Below are positions 1 to 5,617 of a stretch of DNA of 7,922 bases, one piece after another. The DNA is taken from the NCBI GenBank assembly GCA_905204635.1, contig CAJLAN010000067.1, positions 1 to 7,922 on the forward strand, written 5' to 3'. Within the stretch, counting starts at the first letter, position 1; each line of letters begins with the position of its first letter. The DNA is from an uncultured Collinsella sp. (lineage in GTDB: Bacteria > Actinomycetota > Coriobacteriia > Coriobacteriales > Coriobacteriaceae). The notes beneath the pieces are model-generated. The model saw only the letters and a program-made list of their open reading frames with translations, did no database searches and was not told the origin of the DNA. A program made the translations under genes and the position numbers.

Positions 1-13
1 GCGTTTGCTTCAT
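1..13 (-). CDS. rbfA: Start of a gene downstream of infB, probably rbfA (partial)
   Basis: Just past the infB stop an ATG at 13-11 opens a frame reading Met-Lys-Gln-Thr before the window ends. A G-rich stretch (AGGGGG, 21-26) seven bases before it could be a weak Shine-Dalgarno site that overlaps the infB stop codon. RbfA, a 30S maturation and cold-shock factor, is the usual gene after infB, so the symbol is inferred from gene order. Four codons cannot prove identity. Confidence 0.45.
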
Positions 14-24
14 AGCGCTACCCC

Positions 25-2736
25 CTACTCGGTACGGGCAACCTGGTCGATGCGGTAGCCCTCAATGGTGTCGCCAGGCTTGATGTCCTGGAAGTTCTCC
101 AGGCCAATACCGCCCTCGGAGCCGCTCTTGAGGCTCTTGGCCTCGTCCTTGTAGTGGCGCATCGAGGCGATTTTACCGTTGAAGACCACGATGCCGTCGC
201 GCACCAGGCGCACGGAATCGGTCGCGGCGATCTCGCCCTCTTCGACGCGGACACCGGCGGCGATACCGACCTTGGGCACCTTGAAGGTGTCCAGAACGGT
301 CGCGGAACCCGTGGAGACCTCGACCTCGGTGGGCTTGAGCATACCGATGCGGGCAGCGTCGAGGTCCTCGAGGCACTTGTAGATGACGTCGTAGCAACGG
401 ATCTCGACGCCCTCGCGCTCGGCGGCGGAGCGGGCCTTGCCGTCGGGACGGACGCCAAAGCCGATGATGATGGCGTTGGAGGCGTCGGCCAGGACGACGT
501 CGGTCTCGTTGATGGCGCCAACGGCGGAGTGGATCGTGTTGATGCGAACCTCGGACTGATCCATCTTGTCGAGCGAGTCCTGAAGGGCCTCGATGGAACC
601 CTGGACGTCGGCCTTGATGATCAGGTTGAGCTCCTTGACCTCGGCGTCGGCAATGGTCTCGAAGAGATTCTCGAGCGTGACGTGCTTGACGCGGCTCTGC
701 TCCTCGATACGGGCCTTCAGCGAACGCTCGTCGGCCAGGGCGCGAGCCTCGCGCTCATCCTCGAAAACGCGGAACTCGTCGCCGGCGTTGGGCACGGACT
801 GCAGGCCCAGAATCTCGACGGCGTCGGAGGGACCGGCCTCGGTGACGGCGCGGCCCTTGGGGTCGAGCATGGCGCGGACGCGGCCGTAGGTAAGGCCGGC
901 GACCAGCGTATCGCCCACGTGCAGGGTACCGCGGGTCACGAGCACGGTAGCAACCGAGCCGCGGCCCTTGTCGAGCTTGGCCTCGAGGACGTTGCCGGAG
1001 GCAAAGGTGTCCGGGTTGGCCTTGAGCTCGAGCACGTCGGCCTGGAGCAGCACGGTCTCGAGCAGGTCGTCGATACCGATCTTCTGCTTGGCCGAAATGT
1101 TGACGAACATGTTCTGTCCGCCCCACTCCTCGGGGATGATGCCGTACTCGGTGAGCTCCTGGCGCACGCGGTCGGGGTTGGCGCCGGGCTTGTCGATCTT
1201 GTTCACGGCCACGACGATGGGCACCTCGGCGGCCTTGGCGTGGTTGATGGACTCGATGGTCTGCGGCATGACGCCGTCGTCGGCAGCCACGATCAGAATG
1301 ACGATGTCGGTCACCTTGGCGCCGCGAGCACGCATGGCCGTAAAGGTCGCGTGGCCGGGGGTATCGATGAAGGTGATCTTGCGGTCGTTGATCATGACCT
1401 GCGAAGCACCGATGGCCTGCGTAATGCCGCCTGCCTCGCCGGCAGCGACGCCGGTGTGACGGATGGCGTCGAGCAGCGACGTCTTGCCGTGGTCGACGTG
1501 ACCCATGACGGTGACGACCGGGGCGCGCGGCTTAAGGTCGGCGGGATCGTCGTAGAACGAGAAGGTGTTCTCCTCCTCGGGGGTGATGATCTTGATCTGG
1601 CGGCCAAGGTCGTCGGCAACGAGCTGGTCGGCGTCGTCGGACATGGCCCCCGTCATGTAGAGCGGCGTGCCCAACAGGAACAGGCGCTTGATGATGTCGT
1701 TGGCCGGAACGTCGAGCGCCTCGGCGAGCTCCTGGACCGTAACACCCTGGGAGACCTTGATGGCATCGAGCTCCTCGGGGTTCACGCCCTGGGCCAATGC
1801 CTCCTCTATCTTGCGCTCCTCCTGAGCCTTTGCAGCCTCGCGCTCACGCTTCTCCTTGCGCTTCTTACGACGACCGGTGGACTCGCGAGAGGCCTCCTCG
1901 ACGGCGGCGCGGGCCTCCTCGAGCACCTTCTCGCGGCTGTACTCCTCGGCCTCGCGAGCCATGCGGCTGTAGTGGTCCTCTTCGTTGTTGTGGCCACCCT
2001 TGCGCTTTTTGCCCTTGCCCTGCTTGTCGGGGTTGGGGAAGTCCATGCCGGCAGCGACATTGTTGCTGGCGTTGGTGCGATGGCTATGCGGACGGCTCTC
2101 AGAGGCGTTGCGCTCGGAATTGTTATCGGAGGCGTTGCGGTCATTCCGACGCCCACCACGACGATCGTTATTGCCGCGACGGTTACCGCGCTCGGCGGCA
2201 CGCTCGGCCTTGGCCTTGTTCTCGGCGTCCTTTTTCTCCTTGAGCACGGTCTCCTGCGCGGCAATCTGGTCGAGCAGCGAACGGAAACGCGACCCGGAGT
2301 CAGATGCGGGGACGGCGCGACGCTGAGCCTCGCGGGCAGCCTCTTCCTTTTCGCGGGCAAGGCGCTCCTGCTCGGCCTTCTTCTTGGCCTCGGCCTCGGC
2401 GCGGGCGGCCTCCTCGGCAGCCTGGGCCGCGGCGAACTGGCGGCGCTCCTCCTCGCGTGCCTTCTCGGCAGCGATGCGCTCGCGCTCGGCCTCGGCGGCA
2501 CGTGCGGCCTCCTCGGCGGCAGCGGCCTGCTCCTCGGCCTGCTTGGCGGCCTCGACTTCCTGGGCGCGGGCCTCGATCACCGGGGCGAGCTGCTTGCGGA
2601 CCATGGCGACGTAGGCGTCCTCCAGGGCGGAGGAAGCGGACTTAGCGGGAATCTTCATATCGGCGAGATGACCCATCAGTTCCTTGGAGGTCATGCCGAA
2701 CTCTTTGGCCAGGGTGGACACACGGACTTTTGCCAT
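25..2736 (-). CDS. infB: Translation initiation factor IF-2
   Basis: IF-2 is the GTPase that places initiator fMet-tRNA on the 30S subunit and promotes 50S joining. The 903-residue product is complete. An IF2_N helical module lies at about 2-52. A long charged Ala/Glu/Arg coiled-coil linker follows (about 55-180), then a basic Arg/Gly/Asn-rich low-complexity stretch with three Asn-Ala-Ser units (183-226), and a second IF2_N module at about 328-378. The GTPase core shows G1 GHVDHGKT (412-419), G2 GGITQAIGA (436-444), G3 DTPGH (458-462), G4 NKID (512-515) and G5 SAK (548-550), followed by domains II, III and the fMet-tRNA-binding domain IV to the end. The start is supported by AGGTGA at 2743-2748, six bases upstream. 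It is the third gene of the rimP-nusA-infB operon. One oddity is Ala at 441, where the switch I motif normally has His (ITQHIGA). Confidence 0.98.
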   Translation of the reverse strand: MAKVRVSTLAKEFGMTSKELMGHLADMKIPAKSASSALEDAYVAMVRKQLAPVIEARAQEVEAAKQAEEQAAAAEEAARAAEAERERIAAEKAREEERRQFAAAQAAEEAARAEAEAKKKAEQERLAREKEEAAREAQRRAVPASDSGSRFRSLLDQIAAQETVLKEKKDAENKAKAERAAERGNRRGNNDRRGGRRNDRNASDNNSERNASESRPHSHRTNASNNVAAGMDFPNPDKQGKGKKRKGGHNNEEDHYSRMAREAEEYSREKVLEEARAAVEEASRESTGRRKKRKEKREREAAKAQEERKIEEALAQGVNPEELDAIKVSQGVTVQELAEALDVPANDIIKRLFLLGTPLYMTGAMSDDADQLVADDLGRQIKIITPEEENTFSFYDDPADLKPRAPVVTVMGHVDHGKTSLLDAIRHTGVAAGEAGGITQAIGASQVMINDRKITFIDTPGHATFTAMRARGAKVTDIVILIVAADDGVMPQTIESINHAKAAEVPIVVAVNKIDKPGANPDRVRQELTEYGIIPEEWGGQNMFVNISAKQKIGIDDLLETVLLQADVLELKANPDTFASGNVLEAKLDKGRGSVATVLVTRGTLHVGDTLVAGLTYGRVRAMLDPKGRAVTEAGPSDAVEILGLQSVPNAGDEFRVFEDEREARALADERSLKARIEEQSRVKHVTLENLFETIADAEVKELNLIIKADVQGSIEALQDSLDKMDQSEVRINTIHSAVGAINETDVVLADASNAIIIGFGVRPDGKARSAAEREGVEIRCYDVIYKCLEDLDAARIGMLKPTEVEVSTGSATVLDTFKVPKVGIAAGVRVEEGEIAATDSVRLVRDGIVVFNGKIASMRHYKDEAKSLKSGSEGGIGLENFQDIKPGDTIEGYRIDQVARTE

Positions 2737-2826
2737 ATGACTTCACCTACCCTTTCTGGCACCTTGGTGCCTAGAGACTGAACGAGCGTGGGAGATGCGC
2801 CGGAACCTGTCCGGCGCGACCGCGCG
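2737..2826 (-). other. nusA-infB intercistronic gap with two hairpins
   Basis: This 90-base spacer sits where many Gram-positive genomes carry ylxR and ylxQ; no ORF for either is present. Two inverted repeats are visible. The first, GCGCCGGA/TCCGGCGC (2797-2804 and 2810-2817, 5-base loop), comes right after the nusA stop. The second, GGCACC/GGTGCC (2758-2763 and 2766-2771), lies just before the infB Shine-Dalgarno site. Neither is followed by a U-tract in the minus-strand transcript, so they do not look like intrinsic terminators. They could protect or process mRNA, or tune infB translation; that is inference. Confidence 0.6.
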
Positions 2827-4074
2827 CTAGATCAGGTCCTCCGCATCATCGAAGGCGTCGGTGTCGTGGACACCGCAGAAACGGGAGCCGGGACGGGCTT
2901 GGTTGCGGCACTGGACGCCGTCCTCGGACACGTACTCGCAGCGACGGACATCATCGTCCTCCTCGTCACCGATCAGGTCGGCAGCGGGCTCCTCGTGAAC
3001 GGGGACGTTCTTGAGGATGTCGGCGGCAAGGGTCTCGGACTTGATGTCGATGTGCCAGCCGGTCAGGCGAGCGGCGAGGCGGGCGTTCTGGCCCTCCTTG
3101 CCGATGGCGAGCGAAAGCTGGTCGTCGGGCACGATGACGCCGGCATAGGCCTTCTCCTCGTCGATGAGGACGCGGGTGACCTTGGCGGGCGACAGTGCGT
3201 TGGCGACGTAAACGGCCGGATCGGCATCCCACAGGATGACGTCGACGCGCTCGCCGCGGAGCTCGCCCACGACGGCGCGGACACGGCTGCCCTTGGGGCC
3301 GACGCAGGCGCCCACGGGATCCAGGCGGTCGTCGAGCGAGTGGACGGCGACCTTGGAGCGCTGGCCGGGCTCGCGGGCAATCGACTTGATCTGGACGGTG
3401 CCCTCATAGATCTCGGGCACCTCCTGCTCAAACAGACGACGCATGAGCTCGGGGTGGGTGCGGGAGATGACGATCGGCGGACGGCTGTGCTCGCCGCGAA
3501 CCGGCTGCAGGTTGGAGTTGGGATCGCGGACGTCGATGATCACGGCTTTGATGTGCTGGTTGTGCAGGTAGCGCTCGCCCATCGGACGCTCGTTACGCTC
3601 GTTCTCGTAACGGCGCTGGTCAAAATGCGGCAGCTCGGCCTCGACGCCATCGCGGATCTTGACGATGGTGAAGTCGGGCGTGGACTGCAGCACGGTACCG
3701 CTGATGAGGTCACCGATACGGCCGGAGAACTCCTCGTAGATCTGCTCACGAGCGGAGTTGCGCACGATGGCGTTGATCTCGGCCTTGGCGTGCTGGGCGG
3801 CGATGCGGCTCGTGTTCTTGGGGGTGACGTCGATCTCCTCGAACTCGGTGAAGTTGCCCTCCTCGTCCATGGAATCGTCGATCGGCTCCAGGCGGTAGAC
3901 GTAAATCTTGCCGGTGGTGCGGTCGATGGTCACCTTGGCGCCCCACTCAAGATGCAGGATCTCGGCATAGCTCTTGGCGAGCGACTGCTCCAGGCGGTCG
4001 ATCAGGTAGAGCTGGTCGATGTGCCTCTCCTGGCAAAGCTCCATCAGGGCGGACATCATGTCGGATGCTGCCAT
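2827..4074 (-). CDS. nusA: Transcription elongation/termination factor NusA with a Cys/His-rich C-terminal tail
   Basis: NusA binds RNA polymerase and nascent RNA, stimulates pausing and intrinsic termination, and takes part in antitermination. The 415-residue protein has the RNAP-binding N-terminal domain (about 1-118), S1 (about 120-195), KH1 with its G-x-x-G in [11 protein letters not shown] (255-265) and KH2 with [19 protein letters not shown] (322-340). After KH2 comes an acidic tail with Cys379, Cys389, Cys400 and His403, a zinc-knuckle-like arrangement, and an acidic end. I chose the ATG at 4074 rather than one 11 codons upstream. It begins the conserved NusA N-terminus, has GGAAGG-type Shine-Dalgarno bases within 4081-4090, and starts one base after the rimP stop, which suggests translational coupling. 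The acidic repeats of E. coli NusA are absent. Confidence 0.97.
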   Translation of the reverse strand: MAASDMMSALMELCQERHIDQLYLIDRLEQSLAKSYAEILHLEWGAKVTIDRTTGKIYVYRLEPIDDSMDEEGNFTEFEEIDVTPKNTSRIAAQHAKAEINAIVRNSAREQIYEEFSGRIGDLISGTVLQSTPDFTIVKIRDGVEAELPHFDQRRYENERNERPMGERYLHNQHIKAVIIDVRDPNSNLQPVRGEHSRPPIVISRTHPELMRRLFEQEVPEIYEGTVQIKSIAREPGQRSKVAVHSLDDRLDPVGACVGPKGSRVRAVVGELRGERVDVILWDADPAVYVANALSPAKVTRVLIDEEKAYAGVIVPDDQLSLAIGKEGQNARLAARLTGWHIDIKSETLAADILKNVPVHEEPAADLIGDEEDDDVRRCEYVSEDGVQCRNQARPGSRFCGVHDTDAFDDAEDLI

Positions 4075-4075
4075 G

Positions 4076-4570
4076 TTAGTTTCCTTCCTTCGCGGGCTTG
4101 AAGTCATAGGTGGGCTTCAACTTGCACTTTTTAACATCAGAGAAATCGAGGGCGACGGACTCGCCGTCCTCGAGCTCGAGGGTCACGTTCGTCTCGGTCG
4201 CGGCGGCAATCTTGCCGGAGTACTTGCGACGGCCCTCGGTGGCAGTGGAGGTGAGCTCACAGTCCTCGCCCACAAAGCGGGCAAAGTCGCGCGGGCGGCG
4301 CAGCGGGCGCGCCATACCCGGGCTCGACACCTCGAGCGTATAGCTCGAAGAAATGGGGTCGAGCTCCTCGATCACGTCGCCGACCCACTTGGTATTGGCC
4401 GTGACGTCGTTGAGCGACAGGCTCTGACCCTCGGCACCCTCGATACGCACACGCACGCAGGGGGCCTTGGTGGCGCCCACGAGCTCAACGTCGACAATAT
4501 CGACATCGTGCTGGGGAGCGACGGCCTCGAGCGCGTCGATGATCGCCTGCTCGGTCTTGGTCTTGACCAT
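4076..4570 (-). CDS. rimP: Ribosome maturation factor RimP
   Basis: RimP (formerly YlxS/P15A) assists assembly of the 30S subunit. The 164-residue product has the typical length and two-domain form: an N-terminal alpha/beta domain (about 1-88) ending in YTLEVSSPGMARPL (77-90), and a C-terminal SH3-like barrel (about 90-155) starting at RDFARFVG. The start at 4570 is set by GGAGG at 4578-4582, seven bases upstream. An in-frame ATG six codons earlier (4588) has no ribosome site and would place that GGAGG inside the coding region. It is the first gene of the operon, with its own promoter and leader, and its last codons contain the nusA ribosome site. The family signature SSPG[LM][DE]RPL has Ala at 87 in place of the acidic residue. 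Confidence 0.96.
   Translation of the reverse strand: MVKTKTEQAIIDALEAVAPQHDVDIVDVELVGATKAPCVRVRIEGAEGQSLSLNDVTANTKWVGDVIEELDPISSSYTLEVSSPGMARPLRRPRDFARFVGEDCELTSTATEGRRKYSGKIAAATETNVTLELEDGESVALDFSDVKKCKLKPTYDFKPAKEGN
4081..4090 (-). promoter_or_regulatory. nusA ribosome binding site inside the end of rimP
   Basis: The minus-strand transcript reads AAGGAAGGAA here, ending six bases before the nusA ATG at 4074. It overlaps the last codons of rimP, whose TAA (4078-4076) is one base from the nusA start. This fits terminating ribosomes restarting on nusA, and it decides the nusA start over the upstream ATG at 4107. Confidence 0.75.
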
Positions 4571-4590
4571 TGCGGCACCTCCATCCATAC

Positions 4591-4623
4591 AAAAAAGAAG
4601 CGGGGCCGAAACCCCACTTCTTT
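4591..4623 (-). terminator. Intrinsic terminator in the rimP leader (putative attenuator)
   Basis: In the minus-strand transcript the bases from 4623 to 4594 fold into a continuous 13-bp stem capped by a UUCG tetraloop (4610-4607). The lower part is AU-rich and the upper part has four G-C pairs. Six U (4596-4591) follow, three of them in the stem base. Two pairs are G-U wobbles on this strand but C-A mismatches on the plus strand, so the element is built for minus-strand RNA. It ends about eight bases before the rimP Shine-Dalgarno site. No minus-strand gene lies between leuS, which has its own terminator, and this point, so it probably controls readthrough into rimP-nusA-infB. Confidence 0.8.
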
Positions 4624-4648
4624 CAATTACAACTTCATTTGCAAGCAA

Positions 4649-4677
4649 ACTATACCAATACCTGCGAAAACGTGCAA
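4649..4677 (-). promoter_or_regulatory. Promoter of the rimP-nusA-infB operon
   Basis: On the minus strand there is a TATAGT -10 box (4654-4649; five of six consensus bases) with an extended TGG just before it, and a weaker TTGCAC -35 box (4677-4672) at exactly 17 bases. The region is AT-rich compared with its surroundings. The predicted transcript start is near 4642, which gives a leader of about 72 bases to the rimP ATG with the terminator hairpin inside it. Confidence 0.7.
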
Positions 4678-4929
4678 GCACAACGCAAACCCGCAGGTCA
4701 GCGTGCCCACAGCATCTCCACAAAAATAGAACAATTGGACAAGATACCCCATTCGGCGCTCACCCAAAAGCCCCAAAACGGGCCATGCGTCCCACCCCGT
4801 AAGGCGAATCGGGCCCTATGGGCATTCCGCCCCTGGGCGTGCATCAGTCAGACTGCCCATAAGGGACACTCTGGAACAGATAAGTCGGACGCACGCATCG
4901 ACCGCGCAGCCTTCCAGTTCCTCTACGGC
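4678..4929. other. Intergenic region between the divergent rimP operon and the lipoprotein gene
   Basis: No convincing gene or tRNA is found here; short frames on either strand lack good ribosome sites and protein-like composition. It must contain the promoter of the plus-strand lipoprotein gene, but I cannot point to a good -35/-10 pair. GATAAG at 4879-4884 is a possible -10 without a matching -35. The right half is GC-rich and holds several inverted repeats, the best at 4814-4865. Confidence 0.5.
4814..4865 (+). repeat. Inverted repeat with nested hairpin upstream of the lipoprotein gene
   Basis: CCCTATGGGCA (4814-4824) is complementary to TGCCCATAAGGG (4854-4865) apart from one extra base, giving an 11-bp stem with one bulge. 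Between the arms, CGCC (4828-4831) and GGCG (4836-4839) can form a small inner hairpin with a 4-base loop. No T-run follows, so it is not an obvious terminator. It lies about 75 bases before the lipoprotein start and could be a structured 5' leader or an operator. Confidence 0.5.
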
Positions 4930-4940
4930 AAGGAGGTACC

Positions 4941-5513
4941 ATGAAACGCCTAGGCACCCTCTGCGCAACCGCGCTCGTCGTCGCTGCCTGCTCGTTCGCT
5001 CTGAGCGGCTGCAGCGACATCGATGGCAACACCGGACCATGCGAGCCGGACCTCGGCAGCACCAAAGCCATCGAGAAAACGACGCCTTCGGAGCGTTTCG
5101 ACAAAATAGACGAAGATATAGTCGACCCCCAGGGCTTAGGTCCCGACCCTCAAGAACAGTTCCCCATCGACCTTGAGGCAGACGAGAACGTCCATGTCAC
5201 CTGCGTGGGCAAGGACACGGATGGCTACGGCGACGCCGTTTTGGTCTTTGCGGTGACAAACAACACCGATGTCGACATGATGTTTGGCGATGTCGATGCT
5301 TATGCCTACGTCAACGGTGCCGTCCGCGACGTGAGGATGCGCCAGCCCGTCGCCGCAGGCGAAGAAGCGACCGCGATGCTCACCTTTGTAGGCACCTTCG
5401 ACGACCCAAATTTTGACGTGAACAACGACCTCAACGACATCTACCTCAATATCTGGATGTTCGAGGAGCAGACGGGCAATGTCTACTTTAGGGACCTGGT
5501 ACACATTCCGTAG
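4941..5513 (+). CDS. Predicted secreted lipoprotein of unknown function
   Basis: The 190-residue product starts with Met-Lys-Arg, a hydrophobic stretch (about 5-20) and a lipobox LSGC (21-24). It should therefore be exported by Sec, lipidated on Cys24 and anchored outside the membrane. The mature part is acidic. Residues 25-75 look like a flexible linker. About 80-190 look like a beta-rich domain with the phrase AVTNNTD (102-108), a YVNG turn and a later AGEEATAMLTF strand. This resembles the immunoglobulin-like folds of DUF4352/DUF5067-type lipoproteins, but I cannot assign a family. AAGGAGGT at 4930-4937 is a near-perfect ribosome site, with slightly short spacing. It is a single-gene unit on the plus strand, unrelated to its housekeeping neighbours, and ends at a shared terminator with leuS. 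Its ligand or role cannot be told from the sequence. Confidence 0.88.
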   Translation: MKRLGTLCATALVVAACSFALSGCSDIDGNTGPCEPDLGSTKAIEKTTPSERFDKIDEDIVDPQGLGPDPQEQFPIDLEADENVHVTCVGKDTDGYGDAVLVFAVTNNTDVDMMFGDVDAYAYVNGAVRDVRMRQPVAAGEEATAMLTFVGTFDDPNFDVNNDLNDIYLNIWMFEEQTGNVYFRDLVHIP

Positions 5514-5554
5514 AGGGTGACGCTCGGCACCAGCCATGCAGGGCATATAACGCA

Positions 5555-5597
5555 AAACGAGGGACGACCCAATCGGATCGCCCCTCATCTTTTATTC
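5555..5597. terminator. Bidirectional terminator between the lipoprotein gene and leuS
   Basis: The stem pairs GAGGG with CCCTC (5559-5563 and 5582-5586) and CGA with TCG (5565-5567 and 5578-5580), with one mismatch between them and two inner C-G pairs possible. On the plus strand it is followed by the T-rich tract TCTTTTATT. On the minus strand it is followed by a shorter CGTTTTG. It sits in the 104-base gap between two converging stop codons, as expected for a shared terminator. The plus-strand direction looks stronger. Confidence 0.75.
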
Positions 5598-5617
5598 GTC
5601 AGCTATGCGTGCAGCGC

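Noticed and set aside
154..2781. 875-codon plus-strand open frame antisense to infB
   Set aside because: It mirrors the infB reading frame in GC-rich DNA. The translation is a Gly/Leu/Val/Asp-rich composition with no recognisable domain, while the minus frame is clearly IF-2.
2797..2817. Hairpin after nusA as an intrinsic terminator
   Set aside because: It is a good stem, but the minus-strand transcript continues with a C-rich stretch and no U-tract, and infB follows in the same operon.
2788..4101. 437-codon plus-strand open frame antisense to nusA
   Set aside because: Same artefact: low-complexity Gly/Leu/Asp/Val composition, no ribosome site, fully opposite a clear NusA.
4571..4588. Upstream ATG (4588) as the rimP start
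   Set aside because: It has no ribosome site, and the GGAGG at 4578-4582 would fall inside the coding region; the ATG at 4570 fits the family N-terminus.
4627..4656. Possible plus-strand promoter TTACAA ... TATACC
   Set aside because: Spacing is 18 and both boxes are weak. The same bases make a better extended -10 promoter on the minus strand, and it would give the lipoprotein gene a leader of almost 280 bases.
4780..4798. Minus-strand GGGTGGGACGCATG, similar to a T-box core
   Set aside because: It lacks the full TGGNACCGCG core. The downstream gene is rimP, not a synthetase or amino acid gene, and no specifier stem is apparent.
4624..4940. A tRNA (such as the metY of the E. coli operon) or a small RNA gene upstream of rimP
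   Set aside because: No cloverleaf, T-loop GTTCRA pattern or CCA end is seen on either strand.
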